Part shown: positions 1-5,040 of the stretch, in pieces
Position numbering within the stretch: position 1 is the first letter of the stretch
Layout of the letters: each line of letters starts with the position of its first letter
Assembly: GCA_958414825.1 (NCBI GenBank)
Contig: CATYXQ010000082.1
Span: forward strand, 1-5,040
Source: an uncultured Eubacteriales bacterium
Lineage (GTDB): Bacteria; Bacillota; Clostridia; Oscillospirales; CAG-272
Length of the DNA stretch: 5,040 bases
Direction of reading: 5' to 3'
Made by a program: the position numbers and the translations under genes
The notes under the pieces: generated by a model
Databases searched by the model: none
Seen by the model: only the letters and a program-made list of their open reading frames with translations
What the model was told of the DNA's origin: nothing

Positions 1-1171
1 CCAAAACCTCCGCTTCCCGCTCCGTCATATCATGACCGAGCGCTTCAATCGGATCTGTATAAGAATACGCGGGAGTCTGTGAGCAGTTCATACAGGTATA
101 CGTTTTAACGCCTGACATTGTACACGTCGCAGGCGTTGTAATGACACCGTCATCGTAACTATGCGTATGTATGCCGCATATACTGCAGCAATTATTTTTA
201 TCGTAAGTATGCTCTCCGACAACTTCTGTACAGTATGATTCGATCGGAGCGGTCAAATACCTGGCAAAAATCGTCCGCAAATCAGATGCAGTCTCTGCAT
301 AATATACGGATACGCTTTTTACGCGGTTGATTCCGCCCGCAAACGTTCCTCCGCAGTTCACCTTTCCGCTTTTGAGCAAAAAAGTCACCTGCTCTACCGT
401 ACCCGTTTTTTGATTAAATCCGCCGAAATAAAAATGTGTGCCTGTTGTAACCGTTCCGTTTAAAACCACCGTGGCGTCGTGTACGTTTTGACTGACAGAA
501 CCGGGAGAAAAAGCACCCGTGCAGGCTATATCGCCAAACACTTCGATTTTTACCGAACCGTTGCGGCAGGCTTCGGATACGGTATTTCGATTGCCACCGT
601 ATATATACCCGAAAGTGCCGCTGTAAAATGTCAAATGTGTATTTGCCGTTGTATGTACAGTTTCACCGCCTGCGTTGCATCCGCCGAGCAAAATAATATA
701 ATTGGTTTCAGAATCAAGCATGGTCACATTTTTTCCAACCGTAAAATGATTGTGTCTCGCCGCCCAAACACCATTTGCGGTCAATTTTATTTGAATGTTA
801 TCCATTTCCAGTTCACCGGACAAATACCAATGCGTTGTGCTTTCAAACTTCAGCGTTGCCGGAGCATCGGCATCTAAACTGGTCAAGTGAATTTTTCCGC
901 TGTGAACCGGCTCCTCAAATACATTCAAACTTCCGTTTTTCGCATTAGAATCCACTATAACGGATCCCGAAACATAAATTGTACCGCCGGAATCGCCAAG
1001 CAATTCATAAGCCCGCGACAGTGTGGCCACGCTGTCACTTATACTCGTACCCGTATTTGCATCATTTCCGGTTTCGCTAAGATACACTATTGGTTCTGCC
1101 GCACTTATTGCCAAGCAAGCAGCTGCAATTGTAAAAATGAGAATCAGCAAAAAGCGTATCGCTGTTTTCAT
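1..1171 (-). CDS. Secreted beta-helix-like surface protein with Cys-rich C-terminal units (partial, C-terminus outside window)
   Basis: The reading frame is open from ATG at 1171 to the left edge: 390 codons without a stop. GGAGG at 1181-1185 (minus strand) lies 9 nt before the ATG, which fixes the start. Residues 1-25 form a signal peptide (K2/R6, hydrophobic 7-22, likely cleavage after A25), so the product is exported. Residues 29-42 (VYLSETGNDANTGT) and 62-67 (GGTIYV) match the opening of right-handed parallel beta-helix (DUF1565/pectin-lyase-like) proteins. Residues 150-285 hold beta-rich rungs that end in paired glycines: G163-G164, G192-G193, G250-G251 and G279-G280. Residues 320-381 form Cys-rich units: C329-x2-C332, then THSYDDG-like text, then C350 and C360-x2-C363, closing with EALGHD. 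I know this style from large clostridial surface proteins. No catalytic residues are recognisable, so adhesin, polysaccharide-binding or lyase roles remain open. The protein is probably much longer than seen here. Confidence is high for the gene and low for its function. Confidence 0.88.
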   Translation of the reverse strand, partial: MKTAIRFLLILIFTIAAACLAISAAEPIVYLSETGNDANTGTSISDSVATLSRAYELLGDSGGTIYVSGSVIVDSNAKNGSLNVFEEPVHSGKIHLTSLDADAPATLKFESTTHWYLSGELEMDNIQIKLTANGVWAARHNHFTVGKNVTMLDSETNYIILLGGCNAGGETVHTTANTHLTFYSGTFGYIYGGNRNTVSEACRNGSVKIEVFGDIACTGAFSPGSVSQNVHDATVVLNGTVTTGTHFYFGGFNQKTGTVEQVTFLLKSGKVNCGGTFAGGINRVKSVSVYYAETASDLRTIFARYLTAPIESYCTEVVGEHTYDKNNCCSICGIHTHSYDDGVITTPATCTMSGVKTYTCMNCSQTPAYSYTDPIEALGHDMTEREAEVL

Positions 1172-1300
1172 GGAAAAATCCCTCCGTACAATCTTTTTAT
1201 TTTTTGGTTTTTTTAAGAATAGCCAAATTCAAACACACAAGACTTATTTGCAAATTTTTCTGTCTGTTTTTACGACCGATAACATAAATTTCTATGAAAA

Positions 1301-1309
1301 AGTGTAGCA
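1301..1309 (-). promoter_or_regulatory. Weak candidate promoter (extended -10) for the secreted protein
   Basis: On the minus strand the sequence TGCTACACT gives an extended -10 (TGnTACACT). The -35 position 17 bases upstream reads only TTTTAA, a poor match. If used, it would give a leader of about 125 nt before the ATG at 1171. No better -35/-10 pair was found between here and the gene, so this is the best available candidate rather than a firm call. Confidence 0.25.
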
Positions 1310-1368
1310 TATTCATAATTTTTTTAAAATGGATGAATGCGAATCTTTGTATTTTTAAGAACAATATT

Positions 1369-1409
1369 TTGCCGATTTGATTGATTTTTTCATACACTTG
1401 CGATACAAT
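1369..1409 (+). promoter_or_regulatory. Overlapping candidate promoters for the AraC-type regulator
   Basis: Two sigma-A-like pairs overlap. The first is TTGCCG (1369-1374), 18-base spacer, TACACT (1393-1398); it would start transcription near 1405 and leave about 22 nt of leader including the whole Shine-Dalgarno site. The second is TTGATT (1381-1386), 17-base spacer, TACAAT (1404-1409); its boxes match better, but its start near 1416 would leave only about 10 nt of leader. The first therefore fits translation better and the second fits the box consensus better. Confidence 0.5.
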
Positions 1410-1426
1410 AAAACAGGGGGGATAGT

Positions 1427-2212
1427 ATGAACGCTCAGTTTTTCAAAAACATGACGATTACCGCAGTTCATGACTGCGCAAAAATTTATACAACAGTCAA
1501 TCAACAGATAATTTGTCCCAAACGCAGACTTCATGGTCTTGTGTATTTTTTAGAGGGAGAAATTGAATACCAATATCCACAAAAAACCGTATCTGCAAAT
1601 CCAGGTTCCATTTTATTTCTGCCCTGCGGAGTCCCTTATCTGATTCATCGCCCAGTAGCGGCGCAATGTATGTATATTAATTTTTCCACCTTAGAACTCA
1701 CACACCTGGATCCGTTTTCAAAAGTATATCCGAATAACAAATCAATGTGCGACTGCTTTTCCAATGCGATCCAAATCTATCGGCAAAAGCGCGTCGGATA
1801 TGAGGCTGAACTGAACAGCATTGTTTATAAAATCATTTCGTTAATTCAATCGGCAGACAGTACCGGATACATGCCCAGAACACAATACTGTAAGATTCAG
1901 CCAGCGGTAAAATACATTCATGAGCAATATTATAGCGGAAATATCCGAGTGGCGCAATTGGCTCAACTTTCAGGGATCAGCACACGATATTTTACGCAAA
2001 TTTTTTCAGCATATTATGGTGTCTCTCCCAAAGAATATATCATCAGATTACAGTTGGATATGGCTTGCAATATGCTGACCAGTACCAAAGAAACCATCGG
2101 CGATATTGCTGTCTCCTGCGGCTTTTCAGATATTTATTATTTTTGCAAGACGTTTCACAAAACGTTCGGTATGCCCGCAACCGAATATCGCAGGCTCAAC
2201 AGCGTTATATAG
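1427..2212 (+). CDS. AraC-family transcriptional regulator with cupin-like sensor domain
   Basis: A cytoplasmic DNA-binding regulator of 261 residues, the usual length for one-component AraC proteins of Firmicutes. A run of G (AGGGGGG, 1415-1421) ends 5 nt before the ATG and supports the start. Residues about 15-100 look like the AraC-type cupin arm: LVYFLEGEIEY at 39-48 and the PGSILFLPCGVPYLI strand pair at 59-73, typical of the ligand-binding barrel that senses small molecules, often sugars. Residues about 158-257 are the DNA-binding domain. The first helix-turn-helix is near 173-193 (VAQLAQLSGISTRYFTQIF) and the second near 223-246 (IGDIAVSCGFSDIYYFCKTF), followed by the family signature FGMPATEYR (247-255). 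The gene is divergent from the secreted protein and convergent with the sugar isomerase. Either, or its own promoter, may be its target; this is inferred from position only. The ligand is unknown. Confidence 0.95.
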   Translation: MNAQFFKNMTITAVHDCAKIYTTVNQQIICPKRRLHGLVYFLEGEIEYQYPQKTVSANPGSILFLPCGVPYLIHRPVAAQCMYINFSTLELTHLDPFSKVYPNNKSMCDCFSNAIQIYRQKRVGYEAELNSIVYKIISLIQSADSTGYMPRTQYCKIQPAVKYIHEQYYSGNIRVAQLAQLSGISTRYFTQIFSAYYGVSPKEYIIRLQLDMACNMLTSTKETIGDIAVSCGFSDIYYFCKTFHKTFGMPATEYRRLNSVI

Positions 2213-2225
2213 TCGTGTTTATACA

Positions 2226-2255
2226 AAAAGACTTCGGAATCTTCCGAAGTCTTTT
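2226..2255. terminator. Bidirectional intrinsic terminator between convergent genes
   Basis: This is a perfect inverted repeat with arms AAAAGACTTCGGAA (2226-2239) and TTCCGAAGTCTTTT (2242-2255). The realistic fold pairs GACTTCGG with CCGAAGTC and extends through the A/T arms. On the plus strand the stem ends in CTTTT, serving the regulator whose stop is at 2210-2212. On the minus strand it ends in CTTTTTGTAT, serving the isomerase whose stop is at 2276-2278. Position, symmetry and flanks all fit one shared terminator. Confidence 0.9.
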
Positions 2256-2275
2256 CACTGTAATTAACGGCGCAA

Positions 2276-3163
2276 TTACATCTCTACAGCTTTATTTTCG
2301 ATCATATCGATCAGTCTCCTGCCGCACGCTTCCAGAAATTTTGCAGCTGCGGGGGCCAGTTCTCGACCGAAGGGCGTGTAAAAGTTATCCGCTTCCAAAG
2401 TTAGATCGCCGGTATAATCGATTTGTGCCAGCGCCTCGCATATGGTATCCCAGTGCATTTTTCCGAGGAACGGAATCGTATGCGCGTCACTCTGATAATC
2501 ATTATCATGCACATGTAGCGCACCGAGACGATTCTTTCCCAATCCTTTGATCATTTCTGCAGCATCAAAACCATACAATCCGCTGTGCCCCAAATCGAGA
2601 CACGCCGTAAAACAATCGTCTCCAAGCATATCCAAATAATCAATAAATTCTTTGGTACGGGAACACGCGCTCGGTACGATTTGTTTGGTTTCTCGATTTC
2701 TCTGCCACATATTTTCAAGCGCAATACGCACTTTTGCAGCTTTTGCATAAGGCGCTAAACTCCGATAGAACTCCATATTGATCTGCCTTAGTTCTTTCGC
2801 ATACAGCGCATATTCCAAATGATGGATCGGATGGACGACAATGATTTGTACGCCGAGTAATCCTACGATTTCAATCGCGCGCGTGAGTTTATCGAAAATT
2901 GAAGAATTATATGCATCGTCATCTAAACGCATACTCGGAAAAGGCGCATGCGCCTGTCGAAAGGAGAGCCCCGCCGCTACAGCGGCATCTTTCAATCGAT
3001 GTACATAGTTTAAATAATCCGGAGCGTTCAACGGATGCGCATCGTCTTTCATACCAAACATTGTATAATCCAAGGCGTCAAATCCCGCCTCTGAAAGAAT
3101 CCGCACGGCCTGTATATCGTCAAACATACGGCCTAAATAATCGGTTTGCGTAGATAATATCAT
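2276..3163 (-). CDS. Sugar phosphate isomerase/epimerase (xylose-isomerase-like TIM barrel)
   Basis: A cytoplasmic protein of 295 residues, in the usual size range of this superfamily (IolE, tagatose/psicose 3-epimerase and Nfo relatives). Residues are numbered from the ATG at 3163, preferred because AGGA (3173-3176) lies 9 nt before it. A TTG two codons upstream (3169) would leave only 3 nt. Expected metal-site residues appear on barrel strands in order: E150 in ALEN, D190 and H193 in CLDLGH, H217 with H219 in LHVHDND, and E257 in LEAD. Histidines H72 (QAHAP) and H111 (VVHP) sit in the usual substrate-pocket strands. The E-D-H-E order and spacing resemble D-tagatose 3-epimerase-type enzymes, in which a divalent metal assists proton transfer on a ketose. 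The precise sugar cannot be read from sequence, and no sugar-pathway neighbour is present apart from the convergent AraC-type regulator. It is transcribed alone from its own strong promoter. Confidence 0.93.
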   Translation of the reverse strand: MILSTQTDYLGRMFDDIQAVRILSEAGFDALDYTMFGMKDDAHPLNAPDYLNYVHRLKDAAVAAGLSFRQAHAPFPSMRLDDDAYNSSIFDKLTRAIEIVGLLGVQIIVVHPIHHLEYALYAKELRQINMEFYRSLAPYAKAAKVRIALENMWQRNRETKQIVPSACSRTKEFIDYLDMLGDDCFTACLDLGHSGLYGFDAAEMIKGLGKNRLGALHVHDNDYQSDAHTIPFLGKMHWDTICEALAQIDYTGDLTLEADNFYTPFGRELAPAAAKFLEACGRRLIDMIENKAVEM

Positions 3164-3197
3164 ATGCAAATTTCCTTTTTCATAACTTTACACATCT

Positions 3198-3227
3198 ATT
3201 GTACCCCAAGTTCGCAAGTTTTGTCAA
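3198..3227 (-). promoter_or_regulatory. Sigma-A promoter of the sugar isomerase
   Basis: On the minus strand a perfect -35 TTGACA (3222-3227) is followed by an 18-base spacer and the -10 TACAAT (3198-3203). Transcription should start near 3191, giving a leader of roughly 28 nt with the Shine-Dalgarno site intact. The spacer contains a tight direct repeat, AAGTT-CGC-AAGTT on the plus strand (3208-3220). This could be an operator, though it is short enough to be chance. Confidence 0.82.
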
Positions 3228-3256
3228 TTCAAAAACAACCATTAGACGAAGGCAAT

Positions 3257-3304
3257 GACTGAAATCCTATAAAATATTGCCGGCGAGACTGAAATTCTAT
3301 ACAA
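3257..3304. repeat. Pair of 18-bp imperfect direct repeats, 30 bp apart
   Basis: GACTGAAATCCTATAAAA (3257-3274) recurs as GACTGAAATTCTATACAA (3287-3304), with 16 of 18 bases identical and starts exactly 30 bases apart. GGC also stands a few bases before each copy. The pair lies in non-coding DNA between the isomerase promoter and the tRNA-Pro terminator, and abuts the stem-loop at 3303-3336. With only two copies it is not a CRISPR array. Its role is unknown. Confidence 0.7.
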
Positions 3305-3336
3305 CACACGGAGACTCTTTCGAATCTCCGTGTGTT
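3303..3336. other. Perfect 12-bp stem-loop without a T-tract
   Basis: AACACACGGAGA (3303-3314) pairs perfectly with TCTCCGTGTGTT (3325-3336) around a 10-base loop. The stem is strong enough to fold, but neither strand has a clear T-run after it: AGGTATG on plus, GTATAGAATTTC on minus. It may be a worn or backup terminator for minus-strand read-through from tRNA-Pro, or the end of a lost element. No gene adjoins it. Confidence 0.6.
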
Positions 3337-3360
3337 AGGTATGAATGTCCATATCGAAAC

Positions 3361-3403
3361 TTGAGAAAATAAAAGTCCGAGTGTCCATACGAACACTCGG
3401 ACT
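3361..3403 (-). terminator. Intrinsic terminator of tRNA-Pro
   Basis: Read on the minus strand, AGTCCGAGTGT (3403-3393) pairs perfectly with ACACTCGGACT (3384-3374) around an 8-base loop, and is followed by TTTTATTTTC (3374-3365). This is a textbook Rho-independent terminator. Its first base is also the last base of the tRNA CCA end, so there is no trailer between mature tRNA and terminator stem. Confidence 0.93.
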
Positions 3404-3478
3404 GGTCTGAGTGACACGACTTGAACGTGCGGCCTCTACCACCCCAAGGTAGCGCGCTACCAACTGCGCCACACCCAG
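3403..3478 (-). tRNA. tRNA-Pro, anticodon GGG
   Basis: The 76-nt gene folds into a full cloverleaf. The acceptor stem CTGGGTG pairs with CACTCAG, with one G-U at 4:69. The D arm is GCGC-AGTTGGTA-GCGC and holds G18-G19. The anticodon stem CTACC/GGTAG encloses the loop TTGGGGT, giving GGG at positions 34-36 followed by G37. The variable loop is AGGCC. The T arm is GCACG-TTCAAGT-CGTGT with a G-U closing pair. A73 and an encoded CCA (3405-3403) complete the 3' end. C1-G72 with A73 is the usual bacterial tRNA-Pro acceptor end and, with the anticodon, supports proline charging. It reads CCC and CCU codons by wobble. It is a single-gene unit with its own promoter and terminator. Confidence 0.97.
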
Positions 3479-3493
3479 ATTTCCAGCTTGATT

Positions 3494-3522
3494 ATTATAG
3501 CACAGCTTTTTCATAACGTCAA
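3494..3522 (-). promoter_or_regulatory. Strong sigma-A promoter of tRNA-Pro
   Basis: On the minus strand TTGACG (3517-3522), a 17-base spacer and a perfect TATAAT (3494-3499) are preceded by TG at the extended -10 position (TGCTATAAT). Transcription should begin near 3487, leaving a 5' leader of about 9 nt to be removed by RNase P. The strength fits a stable RNA gene. Confidence 0.9.
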
Positions 3523-3589
3523 GTATAAATTTGATTTTATACAATTTTCATACAATGAAAGTAAAAAATGCATCTAAGATTTTTTGACT

Positions 3590-3616
3590 TTGCGAAATCA
3601 AATTTCCACATATAAT
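3590..3616 (+). promoter_or_regulatory. Possible distal promoter upstream of murJ
   Basis: A perfect -10 hexamer TATAAT (3611-3616) has only imperfect partners. TTGCGA (3590-3595) lies 15 bases away, and the better -35 TTGACT (3584-3589) is 21 bases away, beyond the normal range. If active it would give a leader of about 160 nt before murJ. Confidence 0.3.
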
Positions 3617-3723
3617 ATCGCGAATACCGCTGTTGCCGCCGACTTTATCTCTCTTTATATCAAACCGTTATCAGACTGTCAAAATTTTTGATACCTCTAA
3701 AAGCAAAAGACAAAAGCGGCTAC

Positions 3724-3752
3724 TTGATTTTATCTTCCAAAAGGTGTATGAT
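3724..3752 (+). promoter_or_regulatory. Likely proximal promoter of murJ
   Basis: TTGATT (3724-3729), a 17-base spacer and TATGAT (3747-3752) form a good sigma-A pair. The predicted start near 3759 leaves about 25 nt before the ATG at 3785 but only about 10 nt before the earlier ATG at 3770, which argues against that upstream start. Confidence 0.55.
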
Positions 3753-3784
3753 AAAGTGTAATATTTTGGATGTACGCGAAAGGA

Positions 3785-5040
3785 ATGGATTGGATTTTGA
3801 AGAAAGTGGGAAGCCGCCTGCTCGGCACAGCCTCGCTGATGGTTTTGCTGACATTATTCTCAAAACTGCTTGGTATGCTGCGCGACATTCTGCTTGCAAA
3901 CAATTTCGGCACTTCGATGCAGGCTGTCGCTTACGAAGCGGCCAGCCGCCTCCCGATCACACTGTTCGATTTTGCATTAGGCGGCGTTGTCACAGCCGCT
4001 TTTATACCGATTTTTAATGAGATCCTGGTTAAAGATGACAAAGCAGCCGCTTTTAATTTCGCAAACAAATACTTTAACTTAATACTCCTTGTAACAACCG
4101 CTATGACCTTGCTCGGAATTCTTTTCTCCGGTCAGCTGGTTTCATTTCTCGCGCCTAAGATCAGTATCCCAACGCAAGAACTCGCAACTGCGCTCAGCCG
4201 AATCATGTTTCCGATGCTGATTTTCACCGGCGCCGCTTATTGTTATGTCGGGATTCTGCAATCTTTTGAACGGTACATGCTCCCCGCGCTGATGAGCCTT
4301 GTCTCCAATCTTGTCATGGTTCTGTATTTTTTTACATTCTGCGATCGATTCGGTATTTGGGGACTTTCTGCCGTACTGGTAATCGGATGGGGACTGCAAG
4401 CCGTTATCCTTGCACCCGCAGCTCATCGACTCGGATTTTATTTTCGCCCTACCCTTTCCCTGCGTGATCCTTTTATCCGACGAGCCGTCAAAATGGCTTT
4501 CCCGATTCTGGTATGCTCATGGCTTCAGCCTTTTTGCAACATTATCAATACTCGCTACGCTTCCGGTTTCTTAAACGGCAGCGCTATCACCATGGTCAGT
4601 TATGCCAACCGCCTGTATATTATGATTGTAGGCGTATTTTCATTTGTCGCTACAAACTTGCTGTTCCCCAAATTCGCACAGGCGAAAGCCAAAGGAGATT
4701 CGGAAAGCGCACAAACTTTTGCACGAACCTCTATCAAAACGCTTTGGCTGATTATGCTGCCTATTGCGGCGGGGGTTTTTGTACTGGCCGAACCGCTGAC
4801 TCGCATAATATATATGCGCGGCGAATTTACCGCCGAAGATGCACAAATGACCGCATCGGTACTCAGACTGTTTGCGCTCGGGATTCCGTTTATGGCGGTG
4901 AATGAAGTGCTCACCAAACTATTTTTTGCCGGACAAAAAGTAAAGGCGCCGATGTTTGCTTCCCTGCTCTCCATCCTGGCTGATTTTATTTTTATCGGAG
5001 TGCTCGTCAAACTGTTCGGATTTAACGGGATCGGACTTGC
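3785..5040 (+). CDS. murJ: Lipid II flippase MurJ (MviN family), partial, C-terminus outside window
   Basis: MurJ moves the peptidoglycan precursor lipid II across the cytoplasmic membrane. The frame is open to the right edge, giving 418 residues of a family usually around 500-550 long with 14 membrane helices; about eleven hydrophobic segments are visible here. Family landmarks: FSKLLGMLRDILLANNFG (25-42), RLP plus GGVVTAAFIPIFNE (55-79), FTGAAYCYVGILQSFERY (147-164), YANRL (273-277) and LRLFALGIPFMAVNEVLTKLFFAGQ (360-384). R33 and R276 match conserved cavity arginines. The position of E. coli Arg52 falls in F61-D62, so that arginine appears absent, as I recall for clostridial members. The start is uncertain. 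ATG 3785 has AAAGGA directly abutting it; ATG 3770 lacks a ribosome site; TTG 3797 (12 nt after AAAGGA) is a real alternative and would give MKKVGSRLLG. Related MATE/MOP exporters such as Wzx are less likely. Confidence 0.93.
   Translation, partial: MDWILKKVGSRLLGTASLMVLLTLFSKLLGMLRDILLANNFGTSMQAVAYEAASRLPITLFDFALGGVVTAAFIPIFNEILVKDDKAAAFNFANKYFNLILLVTTAMTLLGILFSGQLVSFLAPKISIPTQELATALSRIMFPMLIFTGAAYCYVGILQSFERYMLPALMSLVSNLVMVLYFFTFCDRFGIWGLSAVLVIGWGLQAVILAPAAHRLGFYFRPTLSLRDPFIRRAVKMAFPILVCSWLQPFCNIINTRYASGFLNGSAITMVSYANRLYIMIVGVFSFVATNLLFPKFAQAKAKGDSESAQTFARTSIKTLWLIMLPIAAGVFVLAEPLTRIIYMRGEFTAEDAQMTASVLRLFALGIPFMAVNEVLTKLFFAGQKVKAPMFASLLSILADFIFIGVLVKLFGFNGIGL

Larger units (their letters stand above)
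1172..1426. other. AT-rich divergent intergenic region
   Basis: About 255 bases separate the start codons of the secreted protein (minus) and the AraC-type regulator (plus). The stretch is strongly AT-rich and holds no convincing gene; its short open frames lack ribosome binding sites and read as low-complexity Phe/Lys/Ile text. It must carry both promoters and is the likeliest place for an operator of the AraC-type protein. A 12-base element, TTTTTAAGAAyA, occurs twice in the same orientation (1210-1221 and 1352-1363), but in such AT-rich sequence this may be chance. Confidence 0.7.
3523..3784. other. Non-coding region between tRNA-Pro and murJ
   Basis: About 260 bases with no supportable gene. 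The plus-strand open frame beginning near 3688 overlaps murJ out of frame and has no family features. The region contains two candidate plus-strand promoters, described separately, and an AT-only imperfect inverted repeat (3558-3569 with 3579-3591) whose arms overlap the distal promoter region. No riboswitch or T-box signature was recognised. Confidence 0.6.

Noticed and set aside
1153..1171. Lipoprotein signal (Ala-Ala-Ala-Cys, C19) in the secreted protein
   Set aside because: The residue three before the Cys is Ala rather than Leu/Val/Ile, and hydrophobic sequence continues past the Cys to a better Ser-Ala-Ala cleavage site, so an ordinary signal peptide is more likely.
479..1307. Several plus-strand open frames of 90-130 codons
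   Set aside because: They lie opposite the 390-codon minus-strand frame that has a signal peptide, a ribosome site and domain motifs. Their own translations look random, are Cys/Arg rich and lack ribosome sites.
1197..1397. Minus-strand 66-codon frame in the divergent intergenic region
   Set aside because: It is Lys/Phe/Ile-rich low-complexity text from AT-rich DNA, has no ribosome site, and would run through the promoter region of the flanking genes.
2065..2550. Plus-strand 161-codon frame overlapping the end of the regulator and the start of the convergent gene
   Set aside because: It crosses a strong intrinsic terminator and is out of frame with two well-supported genes on either side. 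It is a shadow frame.
3257..3304. Short CRISPR-like array
   Set aside because: There are only two imperfect copies with a 12-base gap. Real arrays have longer spacers, more copies and near-identical repeats, and no cas gene is present.
3403..3478. tRNA-Pro as an integration (att) site of a mobile element
   Set aside because: No second copy of the tRNA 3' end and no integrase or phage gene is visible within the window.
3229..3544. Minus-strand small frames across the tRNA-Pro locus
   Set aside because: They translate straight through a complete tRNA, its promoter and its terminator, and have no independent support.
3558..3591. AT-only inverted repeat AAAGTAAAAAAT / ATTTTTTGACTTT as a terminator or operator
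   Set aside because: The arms are imperfect and almost purely A/T, so the hairpin would be weak. In AT-rich intergenic DNA this is expected by chance.
3688..4017. Plus-strand 109-codon frame overlapping the 5' part of murJ
   Set aside because: It is out of frame with MurJ, whose membrane segments and family motifs are continuous through the same bases. It has no ribosome site or recognisable domain.
4142..5010. Minus-strand and alternate-frame open frames inside murJ
   Set aside because: All lie within the continuous MurJ frame, and none has a ribosome site or protein-family signature.

Overview
The window looks like ordinary chromosome from a low-to-mid GC Gram-positive bacterium, most likely a gut-type clostridium (Oscillospiraceae/Ruminococcaceae-like). 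The grounds are purine-rich Shine-Dalgarno sites, near-consensus sigma-A promoters, a tRNA-Pro with an encoded CCA end, a clostridial-style MurJ, and a secreted protein with Cys-rich tandem units of a type I associate with clostridial surface proteins. The taxonomy is an inference from gene style, not from a search.

Layout. (1) Positions 1-1171, minus strand: the N-terminal 390 residues of a secreted parallel-beta-helix-like surface protein; its C-terminus lies beyond the left edge. (2) Positions 1172-1426: an AT-rich divergent promoter region. (3) Positions 1427-2212, plus strand: an AraC-family regulator with an N-terminal cupin-like sensor and a C-terminal double helix-turn-helix. (4) Positions 2226-2255: a hairpin with T/A flanks that can terminate transcription from both sides. 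(5) Positions 2276-3163, minus strand: a TIM-barrel sugar phosphate isomerase/epimerase with a near-consensus promoter (3198-3227). (6) Positions 3257-3336: two 18-bp direct repeats followed by a 12-bp perfect stem-loop, with no obvious role. (7) Positions 3403-3478, minus strand: tRNA-Pro(GGG) with a strong promoter and an intrinsic terminator whose stem begins at the last base of the CCA end. (8) Positions 3523-3784: a gene-free leader with two candidate promoters. (9) From 3785 to the right edge, plus strand: the N-terminal 418 residues of the lipid II flippase MurJ (MviN).

How the genes relate. No operon is visible; every gene has its own promoter, and the gene orientations are divergent, convergent, then divergent. 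The AraC-type regulator sits between a divergent secreted protein and a convergent sugar isomerase, so local control of one or both is plausible but unproven. tRNA-Pro and MurJ are housekeeping genes. I found no mobile element, CRISPR array, defence system or clearly new system. The most unusual items are the unexplained repeat/hairpin block and the overlap of the tRNA 3' end with its terminator.
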